A stretch of DNA of 36,488 bases from Bradyrhizobium altum (GTDB lineage Bacteria > Pseudomonadota > Alphaproteobacteria > Rhizobiales > Xanthobacteraceae), in NCBI RefSeq assembly GCF_020889705.1, contig NZ_JACMYP010000057.1, forward strand, positions 1-36,488, given 5' to 3'. The notes under the pieces were generated by a model. It saw nothing but the letters and a program-made list of their open reading frames with translations. It searched no databases and was not told the origin of the DNA. Below are positions 8,094-16,017 of this stretch, piece by piece. The position numbers and the translations under genes are program-made. Every line of letters begins with the position of its first letter. The stretch's first letter is position 1.

Positions 8094-9394
8094 TGAGATC
8101 GCTGCGCGGGCGCCTGTTCGTCGGACTCACCGCGATCATCCTGTTGACGGGCGCCGTCGGCGGACTCCTGGCGTACCGATGGGCCTACAGCGAAGCGATC
8201 GAGATGCAGGACTCCGTCCTGATCCAGATCGGCAGCTTCGCGCTGAGCGCTCCGATCCGGCAAAGCCGCCCGGTCACCGGCGTCGACGCGGAAGCCGAGG
8301 TTGCCGTCGTCGAGCTCGGTGAGGCGCCGCGCGGCTCTGCCGACGATCGCCGGCTTTGGGGACTGAAGGATGGGCTGCACAATGATGTCTATCACGGGCA
8401 GCCGGTCCGCGTGCTGCTTCGGACCCGGCCGGACGGCAGCCGCTTCGCGGTGACGCAGCAGACCGAGATCCGCACCGAGATCGCGGGCGATATGGCCGTG
8501 CGCACGCTGTTGCCGATTGCCGCGCTGGTGCCGTGCCTGTTGCTGATGACGGCATTCGTGATCGCGCGATCGTTCCGGCCGATGTTGCGCCTCGCCGACG
8601 ATCTCGATGCGAGCAGGGTGGATGACGTCGGTGCCTTGCCGGCGATGGGCGCGCCGAGCGAGCTGCAGCCGTTCCTTGGCTCGATCAACGGGTTGCTTGG
8701 ACGGATGCGCGTCATGATGGACCAGCAGCGGCGTTTCATCGCCGACGCGGCCCATGAACTTCGAACGCCGGTCACCGCGCTCAGCCTGCAGGCGGAAAAT
8801 CTCGCTTCCCTCGACATGCCCGCAGAGACGCGCGACCGGCTCGATGCGCTGAAGAGCGGCATGCGGCGCACCAAGCATCTGCTCGAGCAACTTCTGGCGC
8901 TGGCGCGTCAGGACGCTGCGCCAGCCATCGTGAGCGCACCCGTGGCGCTGGACAAGATCGCAAAAGGCGTCGTCGCCGATCTGCTGCCTGAGGCGGCAGC
9001 GCGCAATATCGATCTCGGTTTCACGACGGTCGAGGTGGTCGCGGTGAACGCTGATGAGCTGTCGCTGATCTCGGCGGTCCGGAACCTGGTCGAGAACGCA
9101 ATCAAGTTCACGCCCAATGGAGGCGCTGTCGATCTTGCCGTCGGTCGGGAGGACGGAATGGCCGTCATCCAGATCGAGGACACCGGGCCGGGGATTCCGC
9201 CGCAGGATCTGGCGCGGATCGGCGAGCCGTTCTTTCGCGGCGGTCAGCCGAGCGGTGAGGGCGCCGGGCTCGGGCTCTCGATCGTGAAGCGGATCGTCGA
9301 TCACGCCGCCGGTTCGGTTCTGTTCGAAAATGTGACCGGTGCCGGACGTTCAGGCCTGCGCGTGACCGTCAAGCTACCGGCGGCCGATCGGTGA
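8090..9394 (+). CDS. Sensor histidine kinase (PmrB/QseC-like)
   Basis: The 434-residue inner-membrane kinase has TM1 at about residues 9-27, a periplasmic domain of about 110 residues and TM2 at about 141-161. A linker/HAMP-like stretch leads to the H-box IADAAHELRTPVTALSLQ, with phospho-accepting His222. The ATPase domain carries NLVENAIKFTPNGG (N box), DTGPGIPP (G1) and GAGLGLSIV (G2). The ATG at 8090 overlaps the regulator's stop (ATGA); an adjacent ATG at 8093 is equally in frame. Its partner is the preceding response regulator. The periplasmic domain gives no recognisable ligand motif; the acidic stretch DAEAEVAVVELGEAP could sense cations, as PmrB does, but that is speculation. Confidence 0.93.
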   Translation: MMRSLRGRLFVGLTAIILLTGAVGGLLAYRWAYSEAIEMQDSVLIQIGSFALSAPIRQSRPVTGVDAEAEVAVVELGEAPRGSADDRRLWGLKDGLHNDVYHGQPVRVLLRTRPDGSRFAVTQQTEIRTEIAGDMAVRTLLPIAALVPCLLLMTAFVIARSFRPMLRLADDLDASRVDDVGALPAMGAPSELQPFLGSINGLLGRMRVMMDQQRRFIADAAHELRTPVTALSLQAENLASLDMPAETRDRLDALKSGMRRTKHLLEQLLALARQDAAPAIVSAPVALDKIAKGVVADLLPEAAARNIDLGFTTVEVVAVNADELSLISAVRNLVENAIKFTPNGGAVDLAVGREDGMAVIQIEDTGPGIPPQDLARIGEPFFRGGQPSGEGAGLGLSIVKRIVDHAAGSVLFENVTGAGRSGLRVTVKLPAADR

Positions 9395-9448
9395 GGCCAG
9401 GCGGCCAGAAAAATGGGCGGGGCGCGCGCGGCATCATTGCCATTGCAT

Positions 9449-9482
9449 CCTGAGCCCGGTCCGGCTTACCGCTACCAGTGCA
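9449..9482 (+). repeat. 34-bp diverged direct repeat, left copy
   Basis: Twenty-eight of 34 bases match the stretch at 11290-11323, with no gaps. The most conserved core is CTTACCGCTA.CAGTGCA. The two copies bracket the tupBA genes. The surrounding 9395-9662 interval holds no gene I can support and is locally more AT-rich (about 9510-9590) than its neighbours. Confidence 0.6.
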
Positions 9483-9662
9483 GCTCGGATGCGGGCCGTT
9501 GCAATCACCCTGTTGATGACGTCGGTTCTCAATTCAATAGCTTTAAGCTGATCATCAGTTGGAGCATACTTGCAATCAGCCGGCCGCTCTGAGGCTCTGC
9601 CCCCGCGGTGGGTCAGGCCCGGCGTGTGCTTACGGAACGCGACCGGGCCGCTCCTTGTCCCC

Positions 9663-10502
9663 TCAAGCATTGGGATCGTTCGCATTGGGATAGAACAGCT
9701 GCTGGCCGTTGATCTTATAGCCGGCGATCGCATTCTGTCCCTCCGGTGAAATCAGAAAGTCGATGAAGCGCTGGCCGGCTTCCTTCTTCACCGTGGGATG
9801 CTTGACCGGATTTACCAGCATCACCCCGTACTGATTGAACAGCCGCTTGTCGCTTTCAACCAGGACGGCCAGGTCGCCGCGATTTTGGAACGCCAGCCAT
9901 GTGCCGCGGTCGGACAGCACATGGGCATTTGACGCCGAGGCCATGTTCAGCGCCGCACCCATGCCCTGGCCGATTTCCTTGTACCACGAGCCGCGGTCGT
10001 TCACGATGTCGATGCCGGCCTCCTTCCAAAGCTTCAGTTCGGCAATATGGGTGCCGGAATGATCGCCGCGGGAGACGAACGGCGCGGCTCTGGTCTTGAT
10101 GGTCTGCAGCGCCGTGAGGACATCCTTGCCCTTGATGCCTGCCGGATCGTCCTTCGGACCGATGACGACGAAGTCGTTATACATCACGGGATAGCGCTTC
10201 ACGCCAAATCCCTCCGCAAGGAACTTCTCCTCCGCTGGTTTGGCGTGAACGAACACCACGTCGGCATCGCCGCGGCGTGCCGTGTCGAGCGCCTGGCCGG
10301 TGCCCTGTGCCAGTACCCTCACTTCGATGCCTGTCTTCTGCTTCACAATCGGCAGCAGGTAGTCGAACAGACCGGAGTCCTGCGTCGATGTCGTCGATGC
10401 AACAACGATCGATTGGTCTTGCGCCCAACCCGATTGGGTGAAGGTCTGCGCGGCAAGTGCGATGATTGCGAGGATGCGAAGTGAGCCGAACCAGTGCTTC
10501 AT
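9663..10502 (-). CDS. tupA: Tungstate/molybdate ABC transporter substrate-binding protein
   Basis: The 279-residue periplasmic binding protein has a signal peptide of about 27 residues (cleavage near SGWA). The diagnostic TupA/WtpA-like opening VVASTTSTQDSGLFDYLLP (residues about 33-51) supplies the oxyanion-binding TTS segment. Further family features are QGTGQALDTARRGDADVVFVHAK and SRGDHSGTH. It would bind tungstate or molybdate in the periplasm and deliver it to the TupB permease encoded just upstream. A strong Shine-Dalgarno sequence (GGGAGG) precedes the ATG. The gene order is tupB then tupA, and no TupC ATPase gene follows. The neighbouring molybdenum-storage genes support a Mo/W role. 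Confidence 0.9.
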   Translation of the reverse strand: MKHWFGSLRILAIIALAAQTFTQSGWAQDQSIVVASTTSTQDSGLFDYLLPIVKQKTGIEVRVLAQGTGQALDTARRGDADVVFVHAKPAEEKFLAEGFGVKRYPVMYNDFVVIGPKDDPAGIKGKDVLTALQTIKTRAAPFVSRGDHSGTHIAELKLWKEAGIDIVNDRGSWYKEIGQGMGAALNMASASNAHVLSDRGTWLAFQNRGDLAVLVESDKRLFNQYGVMLVNPVKHPTVKKEAGQRFIDFLISPEGQNAIAGYKINGQQLFYPNANDPNA

Positions 10503-10542
10503 GTGAGCGACCTCCCTTGGAACAACAATATTGTTCGGCGCT

Positions 10543-11241
10543 TCAGCGACCGGTCAGGATGCGTCCGATCAAAAAGCTCAACGCGCTTACGGTCATCGAG
10601 AGGATTACGAGGATGATGCCGAGCGCAAGCGCGAGGCTTAACTCCCCCTTGCTCGTCTCCAATGCGATGGCAGTGGTCATGGTGCGCGTATAGCCGCGCA
10701 CATTGCCGCCGACGATGATGATCGCGCCGACCTCGGCGATCGCCCGGCCGAACGCAGCGAGAAACGCGGTTAATAGCCCGTCGCGTCCGATAGCCATGAG
10801 CGGCCAGGTGGCACGCAAGCGCGAGGCGCCATCGACGAGAAGGGCATCGCCGTAGCGAGCCCAGACATCCACCATCATCCGGTGCACCAGCGCAATGACG
10901 ATGGGAATGCCGAGAATGGCCTGCGCGATCACCATGGCGGTTGGCGTGAACAGAATCCCGAGCGCCCCCAATGGCCCCGATCGGGATAGGAGGAGGTAAA
11001 CAGCAAGCCCTACCACGACCGGCGGCAACCCTAGGAGCGCATTGACGACAACGATCAACGCAACTCTGCCCCGGATCCGGTAGATGGCCAGCGCCGTACC
11101 CATCGGCGCCCCGATCGCGAAGGCAAAGAGGCTCGCTGTCAGGCTGACGCCGAGCGACAGGCCGACGATCTGGCGTAGCTCCGGATCAAAACAGCCGATA
11201 AGGCTGACAGCCATATCCAGCGCTTGGGTAAAATCATTCAT
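10543..11241 (-). CDS. tupB: Tungstate/molybdate ABC transporter permease
   Basis: The 232-residue inner-membrane permease has about five to six membrane spans and the ABC permease EAA-type loop (FGRAIAEVGAIIIVGGNVRGYTRTMTTAI). This form of the loop is typical of the TupB branch. GLPPVVVGLAVYLLLSRSGPLG is another branch-typical stretch. It would form the membrane channel for TupA-delivered oxyanion and needs an ATPase that is not encoded here. The ATG at 11241 has only a weak ribosome site (AAGAG). It is the first gene of the leftward pair, 40 bases before tupA, and is divergent from mosB. Confidence 0.9.
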   Translation of the reverse strand: MNDFTQALDMAVSLIGCFDPELRQIVGLSLGVSLTASLFAFAIGAPMGTALAIYRIRGRVALIVVVNALLGLPPVVVGLAVYLLLSRSGPLGALGILFTPTAMVIAQAILGIPIVIALVHRMMVDVWARYGDALLVDGASRLRATWPLMAIGRDGLLTAFLAAFGRAIAEVGAIIIVGGNVRGYTRTMTTAIALETSKGELSLALALGIILVILSMTVSALSFLIGRILTGR

Positions 11242-11257
11242 GGTCTCTTACTAAGCC

Positions 11258-11291
11258 AGACCTCGGCAAATAAGCAAAATTATCGAGGTCT
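11258..11291. promoter_or_regulatory. Inverted repeat in the tupB-mosB divergent promoter
   Basis: Perfect 8-base arms AGACCTCG (11258-11265) and CGAGGTCT (11284-11291) flank an AT-rich 18-base centre. A second pair, GGTCTC (11242-11247) and GAGACC (11293-11298), lies outside. The position between two metal-oxyanion operons makes this a candidate operator or an attenuator-like hairpin. It does not resemble the classical ModE box. Confidence 0.4.
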
Positions 11292-11323
11292 TGAGACCCG
11301 CCCCGCTTACCGCTAACAGTGCA
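11290..11323 (+). repeat. 34-bp diverged direct repeat, right copy (mosB leader)
   Basis: This copy matches 28 of 34 bases of 9449-9482 and lies 43 bases before the mosB start, so it may be part of the mos promoter or leader. Confidence 0.6.
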
Positions 11324-11366
11324 ATCCAGAAGCAATGCCAGGCGCATTGGAGAAAGGACGTTTCTC

Positions 11367-12179
11367 ATGGCAAACACGACGGCGGAGCTTGAAGCGCTCC
11401 TGATGCAGCGGTCGCTGACCGATCCGCAGCTCCTGGCGACGGCGGAGGCGGCGTCGAACTTCCGGATCCTGCCGGATGCTGCGGTGATCAAGATCGGCGG
11501 CCAGAGCGTCATCGACCGCGGCCGCGCCGCGGTCTATCCGCTGGTCGACGAGATCGTCGCTGCCCGCAAGGTGCACAAGATGCTGATCGGGACCGGTGCG
11601 GGCACCCGCGCCCGGCATCTCTACTCGATCGCGGCCGGGCTTCGGTTGCCGGCCGGCGTGCTCTCGCAGCTCGGCGCCTCGGTTGCCGATCAGAACGCGG
11701 TGATGCTGGGCCAGCTGCTGGCCAAGCACGGCATCTCCGCGGTCAGCGGCGCCGGGCTTTCGGCCGTGCCGCTCTATCTCGCCGAGGTGAACGCCGTGAT
11801 CTTCAGCGGCATGCCGCCTTACGGGCTGTGGATGCGGCCCGCAGCCGAGGGCATGATCCCGCCCTATCGCACCGACGCCGGATGCTTCCTGGTCGCCGAA
11901 CAGTTCGGCTGCAAGTCGATGATCTATGTGAAGGACGAAAACGGCCTCTACACCGCGAACCCGAAGACTTCGAAGGGCGCGACCTTCATTCCGAAGATCT
12001 CGGTCGCCGAGATGAAGGCGAAGGGATTGCAGGATTCGATTCTCGAATTCCCGGTGCTCGATCTGCTCGCCACCGCGCGCCATGTCCGCCAGGTGCAGGT
12101 CGTCAATGGCCTCGTCCCCGGCAATCTCACCCGCGCGCTCGCGGGCGAGCATGTCGGCACCATCATCACCGCGAACTGA
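11367..12179 (+). CDS. mosB: Molybdenum storage protein, beta subunit
   Basis: The 270-residue protein belongs to the amino-acid-kinase (UMP-kinase-like) fold. From memory it matches Azotobacter vinelandii MosB closely along its whole length, including TAELEALLMQRSLTDPQL, VIKIGGQSVIDRGRAAVYPLVDEI, IGTGAGTRARHLYSIAAGL, PPYGLWMRPAAEG and VNGLVPGNLTRALAGEH. In Azotobacter the alpha3beta3 cage uses ATP hydrolysis to store over a hundred molybdate or tungstate ions as polyoxometalate clusters. The ATG at 11367 has AGAAAGGA at 11351-11358 and gives the Azotobacter-like length; an upstream non-ATG extension is unlikely. It is followed 14 bases later by mosA and is divergent from the tup transporter. 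Confidence 0.95.
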   Translation: MANTTAELEALLMQRSLTDPQLLATAEAASNFRILPDAAVIKIGGQSVIDRGRAAVYPLVDEIVAARKVHKMLIGTGAGTRARHLYSIAAGLRLPAGVLSQLGASVADQNAVMLGQLLAKHGISAVSGAGLSAVPLYLAEVNAVIFSGMPPYGLWMRPAAEGMIPPYRTDAGCFLVAEQFGCKSMIYVKDENGLYTANPKTSKGATFIPKISVAEMKAKGLQDSILEFPVLDLLATARHVRQVQVVNGLVPGNLTRALAGEHVGTIITAN

Positions 12180-12193
12180 GCAGGGACACGACC

Positions 12194-13018
12194 ATGGATG
12201 ACACTATCAAGCACGTCGCTTCGCCGCTCGCGCGCCAGACCCTGCTCGACAGCGATCTCACCCGTCCCGTCGCCGGTGGACGCCCGATTCCGCTGCTGCC
12301 CTGGCTGCAGGTGGTGAAGATCGGCGGCCGCTCCATCATGGATCGCGGCCATGAGGCGATCCTGCCGATCGTCGACGAGCTGCGCGCGCTGCTGCCAGAG
12401 CACCGCATGCTGATCCTGACCGGCGCCGGCATCCGTGCCCGCCATCTCTACAGCGTCGGCCTCGACCTCGGACTGCCGGTCGGCTCGCTCGCGCCGCTCG
12501 CCGCGAGTGAGGCCGGCCAGAATGGCCACATTCTCGGTTGCCTGCTCGCGCCGGAGGGCGTGTCCTATATCGAGCATCCGACCATCGCGAGCCAGCTGGC
12601 GATCCATCTCTCCGCGGCCCGTGCGGTGGTCGGCAGCGCCTTCCCGCCGTATCACCATCACGAATTCCCGGTCTCGCGCATCCCGTTGCACCGCGCCGAC
12701 ACCGGTGCGTTCCTGATCGCCGATGCGCTCGGCGCCGCCGGCCTGACCATCGTCGAGGACGTCGACGGCGTGTACAGCGACGATCCGAATGGTCCCGACG
12801 GCAAGAAGGCCCAGCTGCTGCGCGAGACGAGCTTCGCCGATCTTGCCAAGCTGAAGGGGACGCTGCCGTTCGATCCCGCGCTGCTCGAGGTGACGGCCAA
12901 TGCGCGCCATATCGAACGCGTGCAGGTCGTGAACGGCCTGGTTCCGGGCCGGCTCACCGCGGCGCTGCGCGGCCAGCATGTCGGCTCGATCATCCGGACC
13001 GGCGCGCGGCCGGCCTAA
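12194..13018 (+). CDS. mosA: Molybdenum storage protein, alpha subunit
   Basis: The 274-residue alpha subunit pairs with MosB. It shares the amino-acid-kinase fold (LQVVKIGGRSIMDRGHEAILP, ILTGAGIRARHLYSVGLDLGL) but keeps the alpha-specific segment FPPYHHHEFPVSRIPLHRAD. The histidine cluster in that segment binds polyoxomolybdate in the Azotobacter protein. It ends VQVVNGLVPGRLTAALRGQHVGS, close to the Azotobacter alpha chain. The ATG at 12194 follows mosB by 14 bases and starts MDDTIKHVASPLARQTL. All storage-site features visible by eye are intact, so a working storage protein is expected, typical of a diazotroph that hoards Mo for nitrogenase. Confidence 0.95.
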   Translation: MDDTIKHVASPLARQTLLDSDLTRPVAGGRPIPLLPWLQVVKIGGRSIMDRGHEAILPIVDELRALLPEHRMLILTGAGIRARHLYSVGLDLGLPVGSLAPLAASEAGQNGHILGCLLAPEGVSYIEHPTIASQLAIHLSAARAVVGSAFPPYHHHEFPVSRIPLHRADTGAFLIADALGAAGLTIVEDVDGVYSDDPNGPDGKKAQLLRETSFADLAKLKGTLPFDPALLEVTANARHIERVQVVNGLVPGRLTAALRGQHVGSIIRTGARPA

Positions 13019-13062
13019 ATCGAGCCGCGGACTCCACTTCACCGCGCCCCGCGCGCGGTGCA

Positions 13063-13179
13063 CCTCTCCCTTGGGAGAGGTCGATTTGCGTAGCAAATCG
13101 GGTGAGGGGTTGCGGTCTATCGAGAGACCAAGAGCCCTCACCCGGCGCTACGCGCCGACCTCTCCCCGGCGGGGAGAGG
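13063..13179. repeat. Composite intergenic palindrome cluster (CTCTCCC type)
   Basis: Three hairpins lie in a row: CCTCTCCC-tt-GGGAGAGG (13063-13080), GATTTGC-gta-GCAAATC (13083-13099) and CCTCTCCCC-ggc-GGGGAGAGG (13159-13179). A related hairpin of the same core is at 26957-26980. This is a dispersed REP-like element that may also end mosBA transcription. Confidence 0.75.
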
Positions 13180-13257
13180 TGAAACCGAGATCGCAACAAG
13201 CCGATTCAACCGAAGCTCATCCTGCTCTAGTCGGTGTTTCGGCGCGCGACGGGACGA

Positions 13258-13638
13258 CTACTTGATCGTGGCGTGCACGGTGATGACCGAGGTGCCGGAG
13301 GCCTTCGGTCCCTGACCTGTCGCCTTGATGGCAAACGTATCGCTGCCCTTGTACTTGGCCTTCGCCCTGTACTCGAAGGTCGATGCGTTGATCTTCTTCA
13401 GCTTGCCATAGGCCGGCTTTTGCGAGATCGACGAGTCCGTCACCGTGCCACGGATCCCGATCGGGATCTGGCAACTCTCGCCCGAGGCGACGTCGATATC
13501 GCCGGTCGAATTCTCGCCCCAATCCGCCAATGTCACCGACATCGAGCATTCCGGCACGGCCTGCGCCGACGACGCCGGCGTGACACTTGATGCCGCAAAG
13601 ATGAACGCCAGGGCGGCGACGACGATACCCGTTTTCAT
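13258..13638 (-). CDS. Small secreted protein with Ig/cadherin-like strand pattern
   Basis: From the ATG at 13638 the protein has 126 residues with a signal peptide (MKTGIVVAALAFIFAASS, cleavage after SSAQA near residue 27). The mature part has two cysteines, probably disulfide-paired (PECSMSV and GESCQIP). A C-terminal stretch, KPAYGKLKKINASTFEYRAKAKYKGSDTFAIKATG, resembles the beta-sandwich repeat found in bacterial surface proteins (a 'G...Y.P...F.G.D.F.....' pattern). Longer upstream frames lack a signal peptide and are not favoured. There is no obvious Shine-Dalgarno sequence. Function is unknown; it is probably a periplasmic or surface protein. Confidence 0.75.
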   Translation of the reverse strand: MKTGIVVAALAFIFAASSVTPASSAQAVPECSMSVTLADWGENSTGDIDVASGESCQIPIGIRGTVTDSSISQKPAYGKLKKINASTFEYRAKAKYKGSDTFAIKATGQGPKASGTSVITVHATIK

Positions 13639-13824
13639 GCAAGGCCCACTGCTGAAGATGTTCGGCGCTGGAATCCTGCAACGTGGAAGCAAGGGTGGCA
13701 AGGGCCTCGCCTCAGCTGTGTGACATGTGTTGAAATGCCTGGCGCTTGTTGCGTCGTTGGAGCGCCGCCATAGTCGCGCCCGATCCGATCCGGACAAGGG
13801 CTCGCGTGACAAGAAAGGGTCCCA

Positions 13825-14196
13825 ATGACTGAAGGCAACAACGGTCAGGCCAACGCTCAGCAAGCCGGCTTTGCCGGTGTCACGCGCAAGACCCTCGAGC
13901 GACTTGCTCTACCCGGCGATCAGCGCGAGCTTGTCGTTGCCGAGGTGATTTATCCGCCCGGCGGGGTTGCTCCGCTGCACCGGCATCCGGTCGGCGGCGT
14001 GATCTTCATCGTCGAAGGTGTTGCCGAGTCCGCTTATGGCGACGAGGCGCCGCGACAATATCGGGCAGGCGAGACCTTGCAGGACCGGGCCGATGTTCCG
14101 CACAAGCTGTTTCGCAATTGCGACCCGGAACGGCCGCTGCGCTTTCTGACCATCTACGCGCTCGAACCCGGGCGCGCCTACACGATGGAGCCGTGA
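13825..14196 (+). CDS. Cupin-domain protein
   Basis: The 123-residue single-domain cupin carries a metal-ligand motif in PPGGVAPLHRHPVGGVIFIVEG (two histidines and a following E) and a second-motif histidine in DRADVPHKLFRN. It is a small metal-binding beta-barrel, either enzymatic or a small-molecule sensor; the substrate cannot be told. The ATG at 13825 has AGAAAGGG at 13812-13819. It is divergent from the secreted protein at 13638 and converges on the hypothetical at 14457. Confidence 0.85.
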   Translation: MTEGNNGQANAQQAGFAGVTRKTLERLALPGDQRELVVAEVIYPPGGVAPLHRHPVGGVIFIVEGVAESAYGDEAPRQYRAGETLQDRADVPHKLFRNCDPERPLRFLTIYALEPGRAYTMEP

Positions 14197-14220
14197 GGTC
14201 TGGGTGTTTCCGTGGGCTGT

Positions 14221-14457
14221 TCAGATCATCGCGAGCTTGATCTGGCCGCCTTCAATGGTCCCTGCCGCAAGAGCATCGCGAGCCATCTTTTCGAAGGTCG
14301 GCCAATTCGCAAGAAGATACTTGTGCGCCTGCATCTTCGTCGGGAATGTGGTTTGCAGGATGCAGTCCTGCCGCGCGTTTCCGTTCGCAATCTGAAAAGA
14401 CACCGCTTGGGGTCCCTCATTGATCTCTTGTTCGGTAGGCTTGGGAAGCTTGCGCAT
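14221..14457 (-). CDS. Conserved small hypothetical protein
   Basis: The 78-residue soluble protein starts MRKLPKPTEQEINEGPQAV and has a strong ribosome site (AAGGAG) at good spacing, so it is expressed by design. It has one cysteine and no recognisable motif. The C-terminal half (HKYLLANWPTFEKMARDALAAGTI) looks helical. I recognise the type as a rhizobial hypothetical without function. Confidence 0.7.
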   Translation of the reverse strand: MRKLPKPTEQEINEGPQAVSFQIANGNARQDCILQTTFPTKMQAHKYLLANWPTFEKMARDALAAGTIEGGQIKLAMI

Positions 14458-14547
14458 ACTGCTCCTTCACGAAATTCTTCGCGCTCGTCGCGAATGGAAT
14501 TCGGCCGTATCCCGGGGCGGGCGATCCGGTCGGGTGGTGCGCGGGGC

Positions 14548-14715
14548 TTAGTCGACGTCGGCGGCACCAGCCGCGGTCTTTTTGGCTTTTACCGGGCGCT
14601 GCTTCGACGCCTGGTCCGGGCTCGGCGTGTTACGCACCGCCTCGGTCAGCATCTCGCGCAATTCGGCCTTGGTCTTGGGTGGTTCGCGCTTGCTCGGTTT
14701 TTGCCAGTTGCTCAT
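14548..14715 (-). CDS. Short basic hypothetical protein (55 aa)
   Basis: A 55-residue frame runs from the ATG at 14715 to a TAA at 14548. The product is MSNWQKPSKREPPKTKAEL..., rich in K, R, P and A, with an acidic tail (AADVD). Composition is low-complexity and probably disordered apart from a short helix (KAELREMLTEAV). The ribosome site is weak. The frame lies in an otherwise empty gap between two genes on the same strand and uses codons like its neighbours, which favours a real gene. Confidence 0.55.
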   Translation of the reverse strand: MSNWQKPSKREPPKTKAELREMLTEAVRNTPSPDQASKQRPVKAKKTAAGAADVD

Positions 14716-14758
14716 TCACTTTATATGGGGATGCCCGAGGCAAAATGCTACCGCTCCC

Positions 14759-15919
14759 TCAAGCTTTCGGGTTTGCCCCGGCCAGCGGCGGCGGCACGGC
14801 CAGAAGGAAGCAAACCGATTCCACCAGGAGCTCATGTGCACGGTCGACGATATCGTCCAACGACCTCGTCTTCGCGAACATGGCCTGGGCTTCAGCCAAC
14901 AACTGCTCGCGCGTCGGCATGCTGGGCAGATGCAAATCGGCACGATGCTGCAACAGGAAAAGCGCGTCCCGCACCGACAATCCGGTTTCATGGACCGATG
15001 ATTTGATCGCCTGTGCGATGTATTCGGGATTGAAACGGCCGGCGAGCTGCTCGGCCGTCCGCTTGATCACGCGCGATCCGAGGCGCTGCTCGTTCTGGAG
15101 AACCTGGGTGGGCGGCGCCTTCAGATCCCAGACGATACCGAGCCAGGACAAGGCCACCAGGACATAATAGGTCGCATCAATCTCCCACCAGCGGAAGCCT
15201 TGCCGCGCACTGCTTTGGTAGGCGTGGTGATTGTTGTGCCAACCCTCACCCATCGTAACCAGAGCGAGCAGCCAATTGTTGCGGGAGTCATCGCCCGTCA
15301 CATATCGCTTGCGTCCGTGAACATGTGCGAGGGAGTTGATGCAAAACGTTGCATGATACAGCAGCACGGTGCTCCAGAAGAAACCCGCCAGGAGCCCCGG
15401 CCACCCGGCAATGAGGAAGCACAGAACTGCGACCACGACCGCCGGCAAAATCTCGAATTTATGGAGCCACATCAACTCCGGATACGAGGCGAAATCCGCA
15501 ACTTTCGTCAGATCGGTCGCGTCGTGCTGCCGATAGAAGATCCAGCCGAGATGACTGTACACGAAGCCTTTGTGCCGGGGTGAATGCACATCCTGCTCGG
15601 TGTCCGAATGAAGGTGGTGATGCCGATGTTTCGCGGCCCACCAAAGGACGCTTTTCTGGGCGCTGCTTTGGGCCAGGAATGCGAGGATGAACTGAAACGC
15701 CCGGCTGGTCGAATAGGCTCGATGCGAGAAGTACCGATGATACCCGGCCGTGACCGCAAACATGCGCAGCCAGTACAGCGCGACGCAAATTGCAATCGCC
15801 GGCCATGAGACGCCCGACCAGATCGCCGCCAGACACCCCAAATGGACCAGCACGAACGGCAGGACCTGCGGGTACATGATGTCGTCGTGCTGCGGAGCTG
15901 GATCGATACCGGTGGACAC
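14759..15919 (-). CDS. Membrane acyl-CoA/acyl-lipid delta-9 desaturase
   Basis: The 386-residue integral-membrane di-iron desaturase has the three histidine boxes HRYFSH (61-66), HRHHH (98-102) and HNNHH (228-232), plus NSLAH (194-198). Hydrophobic segments are placed before box 1, between boxes 2 and 3, and around 155-190. It introduces a double bond into saturated acyl chains using O2 and a reductant. A C-terminal tail of about 100 residues past the catalytic core (from ALFLLQHRADLHLPS on) is soluble and helical. The start is a GTG at 15919; an ATG at 15877 is the alternative. It lies downstream of a cold-shock gene in the same direction, which suits membrane-fluidity control. Confidence 0.92.
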   Translation of the reverse strand: MSTGIDPAPQHDDIMYPQVLPFVLVHLGCLAAIWSGVSWPAIAICVALYWLRMFAVTAGYHRYFSHRAYSTSRAFQFILAFLAQSSAQKSVLWWAAKHRHHHLHSDTEQDVHSPRHKGFVYSHLGWIFYRQHDATDLTKVADFASYPELMWLHKFEILPAVVVAVLCFLIAGWPGLLAGFFWSTVLLYHATFCINSLAHVHGRKRYVTGDDSRNNWLLALVTMGEGWHNNHHAYQSSARQGFRWWEIDATYYVLVALSWLGIVWDLKAPPTQVLQNEQRLGSRVIKRTAEQLAGRFNPEYIAQAIKSSVHETGLSVRDALFLLQHRADLHLPSMPTREQLLAEAQAMFAKTRSLDDIVDRAHELLVESVCFLLAVPPPLAGANPKA

Positions 15920-16017
15920 GCTCGCGACCTCAGCTGCTTCGATGCGCAGGCCGATTCGCCGGCAGACGGTTCAAGTCCTGATCCTGGCGGGCATCGCGCG
16001 CGGTGTTGATAAAGAGA

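Noticed and set aside
9434..9733. 99-residue leftward frame overlapping the tupA end
   Set aside because: Overlaps tupA in another frame, contains half of the direct repeat, and shows no ATPase or other motif; not a tupC remnant that I can support.
9449..11323. Direct repeats as integrase attachment sites of a mobile island
   Set aside because: No integrase, tRNA or mobility gene between or beside them, and the copies differ at 6 of 34 positions.
13063..13179. CRISPR-like array of short repeats
   Set aside because: The hairpins differ in sequence and are not regularly spaced direct repeats; they match a REP-like palindrome family.
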